From the NCBI GenBank assembly GCA_964439085.1, contig CAYTNB010000009.1, positions 1 through 30,059 of the forward strand: a stretch of 30,059 nt of DNA, written 5' to 3'. Position numbers and translations under genes: made by a program. Positions 1 to 8,918 of this stretch are shown piece by piece. Origin of the DNA: JAADIV01 sp964439085. GTDB taxonomy: Bacteria; Desulfobacterota; Desulfobulbia; Desulfobulbales; VMSU01. A model generated the notes under the pieces. The model saw nothing but the letters and a program-made list of their open reading frames with translations, did not search any database and was not told the DNA's origin. Positions within the stretch are counted from its first letter, which is position 1. Every line of letters starts with the position of its first letter.

Positions 1-54
1 CAGGTAAGCGGAGCGAAGCGTAGACTCCGAGAAAACAATCTGTAAGGTACTAAA
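1..54 (+). repeat. Repeat A, copy 1 (cut by window edge)
   Basis: These 54 bases recur without a mismatch at 16429-16482 and with three small differences at 7869-7922. The core starts CAGGTAAGCGGAGCGAAGCG, contains a CGGAG...CTCCG hairpin, and ends GGTACTAAA. The repeat stops just before the HD-GYP start codon at 58, so it forms that gene's immediate leader. Its left part lies outside the window. Confidence 0.85.
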
Positions 55-57
55 ACG

Positions 58-978
58 ATGGATCTAACACAAACCTATGTGAAACTTGCGGTTTTTTGTG
101 GATCAATGTTTCTGGCTTTCTCCTATAGCATTGCCCGAAAAACCAACCAGTTTATTCCAAAAAACATTCTCCGTAAATGGCAAGTCATGGAGATATTCAT
201 CCTGTTCTTTTTGGTGGGATACCTTGTATTCCTCTTTATTATTAGCCGCAATACCTCGTTTCCAACCGAATTGATTGCAAGCACTATTTTTCTTGGGGGG
301 GCGTTTTTTGTTCTTCTGGTCATAAATGTCACCCAAACAGTTATCAAGAGCATTAAAAGAAGGGAACTTGAGGTGTTTGCAATGCACCGGAAGCTTAACC
401 ACGCCTATGAGTCTACCATAGAAGGTTGGGGACGTGCCCTGGAACAGCGTGACTCTGAAACAAAGGGACACACGGTTCGGGTAACGGAATTGACAATAAA
501 ACTTGCCCAAAAATATGATTTCAGTAAGGACGAACTTGATAATATTAGACGAGGCTCCTTGCTGCATGATATAGGGAAAATGTCGGTGAGAGACATAATC
601 TTGATGAAAGAGGGGTCATTAACGGAAGAGGAGCGATCAGAGATGGAAAAGCATCCTCTCTATGCCTTTCAAATGCTCTCGGCCATAGAATATCTGCTTC
701 CAGCAATTGATATACCCTATTGCCACCACGAAAATTGGGATGGCTCTGGGTATCCAAGAGGCCTGCAAGGGGAAGATATCCCCCTTGCTGCACGCATATT
801 TGCTGTAGTCGATGTGTGGGATGCACTGGTAAGTCAGCGGCGATACCACGATCCCTGGAGTACCGAAAAGGTTTGCGATCATATTATCTCCCGGTCTGGC
901 ACTCAGTTTGATCCTGATGTGGTACAAAAATTTTGCACCATGGAACTATGTGAATTAAGGAATAATGGGGAGAAATAG
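58..978 (+). CDS. Membrane-anchored HD-GYP domain protein (probable c-di-GMP phosphodiesterase)
   Basis: A 306-residue protein likely to hydrolyse cyclic di-GMP at the inner membrane. About three hydrophobic segments (roughly residues 8-25, 44-63 and 72-92) precede a short linker and a cytoplasmic HD-GYP domain from about 118. Family residues visible are H138, the HD pair H170-D171 in LLHDIGK, H199, the HHE triplet at 223-225, and GYP at 231-233 followed by the typical DIPLAARI stretch and D252. With all of these present, catalytic activity is expected. No PAS, GAF or receiver domain is present, so any input would come through the membrane part. The leader is repeat A; a weak AAGG lies about 12 bases before the ATG. 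It converges on epmA, so it is probably monocistronic here. The membrane topology is inferred by eye. Confidence 0.9.
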   Translation: MDLTQTYVKLAVFCGSMFLAFSYSIARKTNQFIPKNILRKWQVMEIFILFFLVGYLVFLFIISRNTSFPTELIASTIFLGGAFFVLLVINVTQTVIKSIKRRELEVFAMHRKLNHAYESTIEGWGRALEQRDSETKGHTVRVTELTIKLAQKYDFSKDELDNIRRGSLLHDIGKMSVRDIILMKEGSLTEEERSEMEKHPLYAFQMLSAIEYLLPAIDIPYCHHENWDGSGYPRGLQGEDIPLAARIFAVVDVWDALVSQRRYHDPWSTEKVCDHIISRSGTQFDPDVVQKFCTMELCELRNNGEK

Positions 979-1134
979 ATATGTTTTATGGAGGGGGACA
1001 GGACGTGGTGACTAGACGACGTTTCGCACCTTAATTCAAAGGGGGTCAAAACGGGATTATTTGGGCGCAACCCAGGAATGTGGCATATTTTAAGAGAAAG
1101 ATGTTGGCCCTGATGTTAAAACAATCAACCTGAT

Positions 1135-2040
1135 TTACAAGCTCTCTGGGGTAAACGCCACTGTCTGATTAATTGTTTTTGCTCCAGTAAGGAGCATGAC
1201 CAGGCGGTCAACTCCCAAGGCGATACCGGCTGCGGCTGGCATTATCTTCAGGTCTTCCAGAAAAGGTTCGGGGATTGGGCCGGGACATCGACCCTGTTTT
1301 TTGATTAGTTCTCGCTCATCATTAAATCTCCTGCGTTGTTCCACGGAATTATTAAGTTCAGTGAAGCCGTTGGCTAGTTCAATTCCGGCAATATAGAGTT
1401 CAAAACGTTGAGCCAGCTTGGGGTTTCCTGGCAGAATGGCGGCCAGGGAGGCCAAGGGCGCTGGATAATTGTATAGAAAAGCTGGTTTGTCAAAACCCAA
1501 GTTTGGTTCTAGAAAATCCACAAGCATTTCGTCAAAATTATTATCCTGTAAGGCCTTTTCGGCAGAAACTGGGGCGTAGCGCCGAAAGGCTTCCGAGACG
1601 GAAATTCTGATCCAGGGCGGGGTAAGGTCAATTGTTGATTCATCCCTGGTTATTTGATTAGGGTGAGGCATGGCCTGCAGCAGAGCCTCACAGTCCTCCA
1701 TGAGATCGAGGTAATTGTGCTCGGCGGCATACCACTCAAGCATGGTCATTTCAGGAAGATGTAAATGACCACGTTCTCCTTTCCGAAAGCATTTACATAT
1801 TTGAAAAATCCTGGGAAGACCAGCAGCCAGTAAACGCTTCATGCATAGTTCTGGCGAGGTCTGTAGAAACCAATCCCCGGCAATTTCCGGTTCAATAAAG
1901 GCCTCTGGAGCCGGAGCCGGGATACGGACAGGTGTATCAACCTCTAAATAACTCTGCTCAATAAAAAAGGAGCGAATCGCCTGAATAATAGCGGCCCGCT
2001 CCTTAATGTATTTATTCTCAATGCTATTCTGACGTGCCAA
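1135..2040 (-). CDS. epmA: EF-P--(R)-beta-lysine ligase EpmA (GenX/PoxA)
   Basis: A 301-residue class II lysyl-tRNA-synthetase paralogue without an anticodon-binding domain, which attaches beta-lysine to a lysine of elongation factor P. Visible signatures are TSPELCMKRLLAAGLPRIFQ, motif 2 in FRKGERGHLHLPEMTMLEWY, the substrate-pocket stretch GIELANGFTELN, and motif 3 in GIALGVDRLVMLLTG. Length and colinearity fit E. coli EpmA (about 325 residues) with a shorter N-terminus. It follows efp by five bases on the same strand, so enzyme and substrate are co-transcribed. The start used is TTG, as no ATG occurs early; AAGGAA lies somewhat far upstream, so translation may depend on coupling to efp. 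EpmB, the lysine 2,3-aminomutase that supplies beta-lysine, is not in the window. Confidence 0.93.
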   Translation of the reverse strand: MARQNSIENKYIKERAAIIQAIRSFFIEQSYLEVDTPVRIPAPAPEAFIEPEIAGDWFLQTSPELCMKRLLAAGLPRIFQICKCFRKGERGHLHLPEMTMLEWYAAEHNYLDLMEDCEALLQAMPHPNQITRDESTIDLTPPWIRISVSEAFRRYAPVSAEKALQDNNFDEMLVDFLEPNLGFDKPAFLYNYPAPLASLAAILPGNPKLAQRFELYIAGIELANGFTELNNSVEQRRRFNDERELIKKQGRCPGPIPEPFLEDLKIMPAAAGIALGVDRLVMLLTGAKTINQTVAFTPESL

Positions 2041-2045
2041 CTCTG

Positions 2046-2609
2046 CTATTCCTTTACCCTCGTCATATACTCCCCGGTGCGGGTATCAATCTGCAGTAAA
2101 TCATCTTCGTTGACAAAAGGGGGAACCTGCATTTCAAAGCCGGTTTCAACGGTTACCGGTTTGGTATCGGTGCCACTGGTATCACCCTTGGCCCAAGGGT
2201 CGGCCTTGATTACCCGAAGGTTGACGGAGATGGGCAGGGTAACATCAATTGGTTGGCCGTCAAACATTAGAACCTGCACATTCATATTATCAATCAGAAA
2301 ATTAGTGTTTTCTCCTAATTGTTTACCGGTAATAAATAATTGCTCATAAGTTTCATTGTCCATAAAGTGATATTCTTCACCCTGAGAATAAAGAAATTGC
2401 ATGGTACGCTCTTCCAGAGGGGCTTTTTTGAATTTGTCATTGGAACGAAAGGTACGTTCGAACATATTACCGCTTAACATATTACGCATTTTTGTGCGGT
2501 AAAGGGACTGGCCTTTGCCAGGTTTTACGAACTGGAAATCCATGACAATATATGGATCACCATCAATTTCTATTTTTAGGCCCTTTCTTAAATCAGATGC
2601 AGTGTACAT
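2046..2609 (-). CDS. efp: Elongation factor P
   Basis: Translation factor that binds between the P and E sites and relieves ribosome stalling at proline stretches. The 187-residue protein shows the KOW-like N-terminal domain, the loop KPGKGQ with the modifiable lysine K32, and the two OB-like domains, ending in the family-typical region with GFEMQVPPFVNEDD and RTGEYMTRV. A lysine in PGKGQ is the residue modified by EpmA in gammaproteobacteria, and epmA is the next gene, so beta-lysylation of K32 is the natural inference. A GGAG Shine-Dalgarno sequence sits before the ATG at 2609. The gene lies between pepN (18 bases upstream) and epmA (five bases downstream), forming a tight operon. Confidence 0.97.
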   Translation of the reverse strand: MYTASDLRKGLKIEIDGDPYIVMDFQFVKPGKGQSLYRTKMRNMLSGNMFERTFRSNDKFKKAPLEERTMQFLYSQGEEYHFMDNETYEQLFITGKQLGENTNFLIDNMNVQVLMFDGQPIDVTLPISVNLRVIKADPWAKGDTSGTDTKPVTVETGFEMQVPPFVNEDDLLQIDTRTGEYMTRVKE

Positions 2610-2627
2610 ATTGTTTCTCCATATTCT

Positions 2628-5282
2628 TTAAATCTCTTCCAGCGATTTTCCCGCCACTTCATAGACGCCTTTGGATAAACCAGACTTGTTTATAATTCTT
2701 TTTAGCTGATCTTGCATTAAGTTTTGATAGGGCTTAGCGTAGCGGCGCCAGCGGCTCAAACGTCCCAGAAGACGGGCGGCTATGGCGGAGTTTAAGCCAT
2801 CAAGCTCTAAAACAGTATCGGTGAGCAGGGCGTATCCTGCTCCTGTGCGGTCATGAAAACAGATGGGATTGCCGGCTGCAAAACTGCCGATTAAGGCCCT
2901 TACCTTATTGGGGTTTCTGATGGTAAACCGGGGATGGTGCATGAGCTCTTTTACCTTGTTCAGGGTTTGGGGCAGCGGAGTTGTTGCCTGCAGGGCAAAC
3001 CATTTATCAACCACCAGGGTTTCATGCTGCCATTTTTCATAAAAGGATTCCAGGGCGGTTTGGCCTTCCAGAGCCCCTGAATAGGTCAAGGCCGCCAGAG
3101 CACTTAGTTCATCGGTCATATTGTCGGCCGCCTGTAATTGGGCAAGGCACATAGATTTGGCTTTATCTGTACCTGCCATCATCAAAAAGGAGAGACATAA
3201 ATTCTTTAAGCGCCGTTTACCCGCCATTATTGGGTCGTAGGTATATGGCGTGTGCTCGTAATCTTTGTAGATCAGTTGCATTGGCTCCGCTAGTTGCGTG
3301 CCAAATGTTTGTCGGACAAATTCTCGCACCTTGTGGATGGCTGCTACATCAATTTCCAGCATTTTTTCGGCCAGAAAATCCTCGCTGGGCAGTGTCATAA
3401 TCTGGCTGATAAAGGCCGCATCATCATGGAAGCCTGGCGCTAGCACGGTCTTGAAAATTTCCGGCAGCCTTTGGCCCATGGTCAGTTTACGCCCCGCTTG
3501 ACAATCACTAATCATGGTCAGCATCTTGTTGGTCAGCAGGCGTTGGCCGGCCTCCCAACGATTGAATGAATCCTGATCGTGGAGAAGGAGAAAGGCCAGT
3601 TCCTCGTCGCTATAATCGTATTGGAGATGAACAGGGGCGGAGAATTCCCGTAGAATGGAGGGTACCGGCGGACTGGATATTTTAAACACGAATTCTTCTT
3701 TTGGTTTTGTGATATGCAATACCCCGGAATCAAGAGTCCTCACGCCGCTTTTCGTCTGCATGTTAAGTGGGAATTCCTTGCCATCCTCGCCTAAAAGTGC
3801 AAACTTTAAGGGAATATGGAGGGCTTTACCGCTAGCGCCTTTTACCTCTGGAGCTTTCTGAGTTACAGTGAGCCTACAGGTTTGAGCTTGGGTGTCATAG
3901 TGGGATGAAATCATCAGGAGCGGGGTACCTGGTTCATTGTACCAGAGCTTGAATTGATCAAGGGCTCCGGGCTGGGCGGCACCACTCTCGCACCAGGCGT
4001 TTTCCATGGCCTGGACAAAATCTTCGGTGGTTACGGCCTGGCCGTCATGCTCTTTAATATAAATTTGCATACCACGCTGAAAATTGTCTTCTCCCAGAAT
4101 GGTATGCAGCATGCGGATTACTTCCGCTCCCTTCTCATAAACCGTCAGGGTATAAAAATTGTTTATTTCTATATATGATTCGGGCCGCACCGGGTGAGCC
4201 ATAGGCCCGGCATCTTCCAGAAACTGATGATTGCGAAGCATGTTCACATCGCCGATCCTCTTAATGGCCCGGGAGGAGGTGTCAGAGGTGAACTCTTGAT
4301 CACGAAAGACGGTCAGTCCCTCTTTGAGACTTAGTTGAAACCAGTCCCGACAGGTGACCCGATTGCCGGTCCAGTTATGGAAATATTCGTGACCGATAAC
4401 CGACTCGATACCTTCATAATCTTGATCAGTGGCGGTTTGTGGTTGAGCTAAAACATATTTGGAATTGAAGATGTTAAGCCCCTTGTTTTCCATAGCTCCG
4501 GCGTTAAAGTCATCAACTGCCAGAATCATGTATAGATCAAGGTCATATTCAAGCCTGAAACGTTCCTCGTCCCAGCGCATGGCCCTTTGCAGGGAGCGCA
4601 TGGCGTGCTGGCATTTAGCGGCGTTGTGGTGCTCCGTGTAGATGCGTAATTCTACCTTCCGACCGGTACAGGTGGTAAAGCGGTCTTTGAGCATGGCGAG
4701 GTCGCCTGCTACCAACGCAAAGATATAGCAGGGCTTGGGGAAAGGATCATGCCAAGTAGCAAAATGGCGCTGGGTATTGATATCACCCTGTTGTATAAGA
4801 TTGCCGTTAGAGAGTAAAACCGGGTATAGCTTTTTGTCCGCTTCAATTGTTGTGGTAAAAGAGGCCATCACATCGGGGCGATCCGGGAAATAGGTAATTT
4901 TACGAAAACCCTCTGCCTCGCATTGGGTACAAAAAATCCCATTCGAACGATATAATCCCTCCAGTGAGGTGTTGTCTTGTGGACGTATTCTCGTGGTGCA
5001 GGACAATGTAAATTCAGAGGGCGGCTTTTTGATGATAAGCTGCTCGGCCCTTAAGTCATAGTCTGCCTCGGAAAGTTTTTTATCATCCAGTGATATATCT
5101 ATTAATTCCAGATGGCGGCCATCCAAAACGAGATCTGCGGTACCAAATTTTCTTTGTATCTCAAGCTGCGCCTTAACTATGGTAAACTCCTCATATAGAT
5201 CAAAGTGCAGATCCACCGATTCTACGATAAATGGCAGAGGTTGGTAATCACGCAGGTATTGGGTAATTGGTTTTTGGGGCAT
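2628..5282 (-). CDS. pepN: Aminopeptidase N (M1 family zinc metallopeptidase)
   Basis: An 884-residue cytosolic M1 aminopeptidase, full length compared with E. coli PepN (about 870). It removes N-terminal residues from peptides. The exopeptidase motif GAMEN is at 262-266, the zinc motif HEYFH at 298-302, and the third zinc ligand is E321 in LKEGLTVFRDQEF. The C-terminal half has the long helical domain with the YDPIMAGKRRLKN region typical of the proteobacterial PepN type. No signal peptide is present. It is the first gene of pepN-efp-epmA, with efp 18 bases downstream. A weak AGAG lies before the ATG. Palindromic repeat B ends about 57 bases upstream and occupies the probable promoter region. 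Confidence 0.96.
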   Translation of the reverse strand: MPQKPITQYLRDYQPLPFIVESVDLHFDLYEEFTIVKAQLEIQRKFGTADLVLDGRHLELIDISLDDKKLSEADYDLRAEQLIIKKPPSEFTLSCTTRIRPQDNTSLEGLYRSNGIFCTQCEAEGFRKITYFPDRPDVMASFTTTIEADKKLYPVLLSNGNLIQQGDINTQRHFATWHDPFPKPCYIFALVAGDLAMLKDRFTTCTGRKVELRIYTEHHNAAKCQHAMRSLQRAMRWDEERFRLEYDLDLYMILAVDDFNAGAMENKGLNIFNSKYVLAQPQTATDQDYEGIESVIGHEYFHNWTGNRVTCRDWFQLSLKEGLTVFRDQEFTSDTSSRAIKRIGDVNMLRNHQFLEDAGPMAHPVRPESYIEINNFYTLTVYEKGAEVIRMLHTILGEDNFQRGMQIYIKEHDGQAVTTEDFVQAMENAWCESGAAQPGALDQFKLWYNEPGTPLLMISSHYDTQAQTCRLTVTQKAPEVKGASGKALHIPLKFALLGEDGKEFPLNMQTKSGVRTLDSGVLHITKPKEEFVFKISSPPVPSILREFSAPVHLQYDYSDEELAFLLLHDQDSFNRWEAGQRLLTNKMLTMISDCQAGRKLTMGQRLPEIFKTVLAPGFHDDAAFISQIMTLPSEDFLAEKMLEIDVAAIHKVREFVRQTFGTQLAEPMQLIYKDYEHTPYTYDPIMAGKRRLKNLCLSFLMMAGTDKAKSMCLAQLQAADNMTDELSALAALTYSGALEGQTALESFYEKWQHETLVVDKWFALQATTPLPQTLNKVKELMHHPRFTIRNPNKVRALIGSFAAGNPICFHDRTGAGYALLTDTVLELDGLNSAIAARLLGRLSRWRRYAKPYQNLMQDQLKRIINKSGLSKGVYEVAGKSLEEI

Positions 5283-5338
5283 TTAATATCTCTTTTCTGT
5301 AAATATTGTTAACTTTTCCAAAAGTGGCAGTAAAACTC

Positions 5339-5507
5339 CTGGTATCTCGTAAACTTTGAAAGTGTCGCAGGATTACTTGTCATTTGACGTACAACGGCGT
5401 TACGACTTCTGTTCTGTTACACAGCGCTGCTACGCGCCGCCAGTCGTGCCTTGTTGGCACGCCAAATCATTTCGTAATCTCGCACTTCAAAGTTTACGAG
5501 GTACTAA
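5339..5507 (-). repeat. Repeat B, copy 1 (about 166 bp, palindromic ends)
   Basis: The ends are inverted repeats: GGTATCTCGTAAACTTTGAA at 5341 pairs with TTCAAAGTTTACGAGGTAC at the right end. The reverse complement aligns along its whole length with 16237-16402, including the internal stretches GGCACGACTGGCGGCGC and AGAAGTCGTAACGCCGTTG, with scattered substitutions and one or two small indels. A GTGCC-TTGTT-GGCAC hairpin lies inside. It has no open reading frame of note. Size, terminal inverted repeats and two dispersed copies fit a MITE-like or REP-like element. It fills most of the gap between the end of the lytic transglycosylase gene and the pepN start, in which no other feature is seen. 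Confidence 0.85.
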
Positions 5508-5563
5508 ATTGAAGTTTTCGCTTACCTCCGGGTAAGTTGCTTAAAAGAGCGACTATACTACTT

Positions 5564-7699
5564 CTAAATTTTTTCAACTACAGGAAAGAGCAATTTCTGT
5601 TTGGGATGTAGGTTCTCAAAGGCAACGTTGGGATTATATCTTTTCATTAGCCAGAACGGTAAATCTAACTCGTTATGGGTTATTGTCCAGATATTATCGC
5701 CACGCTTAACGGTATATGTTTGCACCCCACTTACCTTGAAGGCGGCAAAGAAATCCTCGGCTATTCCCTTGTGAAATTCATATCGGCGTTCCTCAAAGGT
5801 TTCTTTGCTGATCTTATTCAGAGGGATTTTTATTTTCTGGTGGTTTTTTATTTGGCGCCGGAAGGGGAGGTGGTTCAAATCCCTGATTCTTTGGGTGGGG
5901 ATATTAAGCCAATCGGCATAGTGCCCCAGTGTCTCTGATTCTTGAACCTGTATCATGGCTATTTGTTTGCCGATTTTATCAGTATATATTTCCCCAACCT
6001 GAAAATTGCCAATTAAAACTTCGGGATTGACGGAAATTAAATTCTCTGGTGGTGGGTCAATCGCTGGTTGTTCTTTTTCTAATTCCGTATCATGCCCGGC
6101 AAGAAAATAACTTACATTTACCTGCCAATTTGTCGTATGCGACTGTCGCATGGTCAGTTTTTGGGGCATTGAATTAAGTATGCTGGCTAGTTTTATTGGC
6201 TGTGGCGTTGACTCAGGTAGTTTCACTACGGCCAGTTTAGTGATTGGTTTTGCAACTGAGATTTGTTTAGGCGGTTCGGGCTGTTCTTTTTTTCTTATGG
6301 CCTTGGTTATTGTGGACTTCTGGCTGTTTAATCTGGCCCTTGCCCCCTTGGGTTTACTAACAGAGGTACTTAAGCTTGCCAGTCGTTGTTCTCCTGGGGC
6401 GGGTATTCTTAAATTTTGTCCTACATAAATTACAGCCCTGCGGCCAAGCTGATTGATATTCAGTAGGTCTTCCAATTTAATCCTTTGCATTCGAGCAATT
6501 TTCCCAGCGGTATCTCCTCGGGATACTCTGTAAAAACGGCTCCGTTTTTGGGACTTTTTATATAAATGGGGGGGGATTGCGGTTAGTTGATCCAGCGCTC
6601 CCTTTGGGAGCCTTAGTTTGTAATTTGTTGGTATATATTTTTGTCCGCTGAATATGGGGGGCCGTAGGGCCGGGTTAAGTGACTTTATTTGGTTTGTGCC
6701 GAGATTAAAAAATTTTGCTACCTCATGTATGTCCGCGTAACCTTTTAATAAAAAATTCTCAGTTGCTATAGGTTTCTCTGGCTGTAAATCAGGGAAGTAT
6801 TTCCGATAATGTTTGGCTATTTTTCTGGCGGCCAGAAACTCTGGGTAAAAGTTTTTTGAGGCAAAACCAAATCGTTGGTTTTGATAATTATCTATAATCT
6901 TGTCATAAGCTCCGAACTTTTTTTGGGCTCTAAACATACTGGTTGCCCCGTGATTATAGGCGGTTATGGCTAAAGGCCAGTCTCCCAGCTTTTGGTAATT
7001 TTCTTTTAAATATTTGGCAGCGGCCTTTGACGCCACGATTGGATCTCGCCGTTCATCAACCGTATAACTTATGGTTAAAAAACGTCGGCCAGTGGAACGG
7101 ATAAATTGCCATATTCCCGCCGCCCCAAATTTGCTGTAGGCTTCGTAGTTGTAGGATGATTCTACGTGAGGAAGATAGGCCAAGTCAGTGGGCAGATGAT
7201 TGGCACGAAAAATTTGTTTAATTTCGGCAAGATAACGGCCTGAATTTATGACTCCCTGCTTAAACCGGTTTTTGAGACATAACTGAAAACGCACATTTTT
7301 GGCAGCCTCACGTAGTACCTTGGAACTGGGATGGCCGCCAAACATGGCAATGATCTTCTTCTCTGTTGTGGAAGATACTGGATGTCCGCTGGCAAGATTA
7401 TTAAGAACTTTGCGATATTTTTTCTTGGCAAGTTTTATCTTTTTTTTGTTTATTCTGTAGTTGCCGGGGATTTTGCGATCTTGCAAGTCGATTACTTCAT
7501 AAATTACCGCCAGATTATTACTGTCATGAATTAAACCGTGTTTTGAGGAGTATTTGGAATAAACTTTTTCCCAAAACTTGATATTTGCCTGGATGTTTGG
7601 ATAAGTTGGAAAGGGATTTATGGTGGCGGAAACCACTTGGGGGACGGAAAGAAGGAACAGCAACAGGAATAATGTGCGTATGCTTTTATGTTTAATCAT
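5564..7699 (-). CDS. Secreted lytic transglycosylase with LysM repeats (MltD-like)
   Basis: A 711-residue murein hydrolase expected in the periplasm. Residues 1-25 form a signal peptide (Lys-rich start, leucine-rich core, VSA end) without a lipobox cysteine. The SLT domain spans about 160-305: catalytic E180 in PHVESSYN, then GAAGIWQFI and AITAYNHG, matching the MltD-type family 1 SLT fold. Three LysM-like modules follow: about 389-433 (RGDTAGKIAR), about 582-627 (weaker), and 661-707 (YTVKRGDNIWTI). They are separated by a Pro/Lys/Gln-rich linker at about 440-560. E. coli MltD is about 450 residues, so this protein is longer, mainly through the linker and extra LysM. An AGG precedes the ATG. 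The neighbours do not share a pathway with it. Confidence 0.9.
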   Translation of the reverse strand: MIKHKSIRTLFLLLFLLSVPQVVSATINPFPTYPNIQANIKFWEKVYSKYSSKHGLIHDSNNLAVIYEVIDLQDRKIPGNYRINKKKIKLAKKKYRKVLNNLASGHPVSSTTEKKIIAMFGGHPSSKVLREAAKNVRFQLCLKNRFKQGVINSGRYLAEIKQIFRANHLPTDLAYLPHVESSYNYEAYSKFGAAGIWQFIRSTGRRFLTISYTVDERRDPIVASKAAAKYLKENYQKLGDWPLAITAYNHGATSMFRAQKKFGAYDKIIDNYQNQRFGFASKNFYPEFLAARKIAKHYRKYFPDLQPEKPIATENFLLKGYADIHEVAKFFNLGTNQIKSLNPALRPPIFSGQKYIPTNYKLRLPKGALDQLTAIPPHLYKKSQKRSRFYRVSRGDTAGKIARMQRIKLEDLLNINQLGRRAVIYVGQNLRIPAPGEQRLASLSTSVSKPKGARARLNSQKSTITKAIRKKEQPEPPKQISVAKPITKLAVVKLPESTPQPIKLASILNSMPQKLTMRQSHTTNWQVNVSYFLAGHDTELEKEQPAIDPPPENLISVNPEVLIGNFQVGEIYTDKIGKQIAMIQVQESETLGHYADWLNIPTQRIRDLNHLPFRRQIKNHQKIKIPLNKISKETFEERRYEFHKGIAEDFFAAFKVSGVQTYTVKRGDNIWTITHNELDLPFWLMKRYNPNVAFENLHPKQKLLFPVVEKI

Positions 7700-7818
7700 C
7701 TAACCTACATGCGGGGATACGTGCCTTAACGGTAGTCGCAAGTCACTTGTTCTAAAGGTTTTTTAGGAGTTTTTGCTTGTCGGTTATTTTTGACACAAAG
7801 CAGGCCATCACAATGCAT

Positions 7819-7922
7819 TAACACTCCACGAGGGGGTATAGATACCTTATAAATTCTTTTCTAAAAAGCAGGTAAGCGGAGCGATGCGTAGACTCCGAGA
7901 AAACAATCTGCTAAGGTCCTAA
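7819..7922 (+). repeat. Repeat A, copy 2 (uninterrupted, about 104 bp)
   Basis: This is the only uninterrupted full copy in the window. It starts TAACACTCCACGAGGGGGTAT, continues through ACCTTATAAATTC and TTTTCTAAAAA, then the 54-base core shared with positions 1-54 and 16429-16482. Relative to those, the core has GATGCG for GAAGCG, an extra C in CTGCTAAGG, and TCCTAA for TACTAA. It lies in the 241-base gap between the response regulator's stop and the start of the lytic transglycosylase gene; I see nothing else there. Confidence 0.85.
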
Positions 7923-7940
7923 TGGTTTATCGTAACTGGG

Positions 7941-8918
7941 TCATGAGTGTTCTATCATGTTTTTGCCATGCTTCTTGGCACTAACCAAGGCCTTCTCTGC
8001 CAGTAAAACAAGATTGTCCAGTGCGATTCCTACGGAAGGCGTCGTTGACGCTACTCCCATGCTTACCGAGATATATGAGCAAACCTTTGAATTTGGGTGC
8101 TTGACTTTTAAATAATCCACATTGGCTTTCATTTGGGCAGCCACGGCCATGGCACCTCGTAGACTTGTTCCTGACAGGCAGGCGGCAAATTGATTCCCAC
8201 CGAATCTTGCGAGGTGATCTCCAACTCTATGCAAGGATGACTCAAGAACCTGGGCGATAAGTTTAAGGCAAACATCCCCTTTCTGTTGGCCGCATTCCTC
8301 CGCAAATTCTCTGAAATAGTCGAATTCAATGAAGATGAGAGCCATTGGCTTTGCATCCCGAAAGGAACGTCGCCATTCAAGCTGAAGGTTTTCATTGAAA
8401 AAACGACGATTGCCGACACCGGTTACCTCATCTGTAATTGCTAATTCTGCGAAGCGTACGTTGGCATTTTCCAAGTCCGTCTTTACTCTTAGTAATTCTA
8501 TTTCTCTGGCCTTTCGCTGAGAAATTTCATTTGAGAGTTTGACCGCTGATGCAACTCTGGTTATAAGCTCAAGCTCGCGTACCGGCTTGGTTATGTAGTC
8601 AACGGCCCCAGCATCAAAGGCGGCATGTATGGTTTCCGGCTCATCCTTAATTGTCACCATGATTATTGGGGTGTCGGCGAAGAACTCATGCTCTTTGATT
8701 CTTCGGCAGACCTCAATACCATCGATATATGGCATCACGATGTCCAACAAAATACAGTCTATCTGCTGTAATTTTTTTTCCTCAGAGGTAATACCTAGAA
8801 AATCAAGGGCCACAGGGCCTGATTCCGCACAATGCACATCCTGGTAACCATTTCTGGTAAGGGCGGTTTGCAGAAGTCGTAATATTGGCGGAGAATCATC
8901 AACTATTAATATGCTCAT
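7941..8918 (-). CDS. Response regulator with receiver and degenerate GGDEF domain
   Basis: A 325-residue two-domain protein. The receiver (about 1-125) has the acidic pair D7-D8, phospho-acceptor D59 in LLDIVMP, T89 and K111 in ITKPV, so phosphorylation should be possible. A coiled-coil-like linker (about 128-160) leads to a GGDEF domain that begins at ITDEVTGVGNRRFF. The signature is GGNQF at 240-244 instead of GG(D/E)EF, replacing the two acidic residues needed for diguanylate cyclase catalysis. The inhibitory-site motif RxxD is intact (RVGD, 231-234), five residues upstream as in active family members. D200 in the metal-binding FIEFDYF strand also remains. The protein is therefore probably a c-di-GMP sensor or scaffold. 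No partner kinase is adjacent. GAGAT precedes the ATG. Confidence 0.9.
   Translation of the reverse strand: MSILIVDDSPPILRLLQTALTRNGYQDVHCAESGPVALDFLGITSEEKKLQQIDCILLDIVMPYIDGIEVCRRIKEHEFFADTPIIMVTIKDEPETIHAAFDAGAVDYITKPVRELELITRVASAVKLSNEISQRKAREIELLRVKTDLENANVRFAELAITDEVTGVGNRRFFNENLQLEWRRSFRDAKPMALIFIEFDYFREFAEECGQQKGDVCLKLIAQVLESSLHRVGDHLARFGGNQFAACLSGTSLRGAMAVAAQMKANVDYLKVKHPNSKVCSYISVSMGVASTTPSVGIALDNLVLLAEKALVSAKKHGKNMIEHS

Noticed and set aside
103..567. 154-codon minus-strand frame inside the HD-GYP gene
   Set aside because: Fully antisense to a gene with clear domain motifs; the translation has no domain pattern.
5339..5507. Repeat B as an integron attC site
   Set aside because: It is palindromic and of similar size, but the RYYYAAC / GTTRRRY core sites are not at the ends and no integrase or cassette array is seen.
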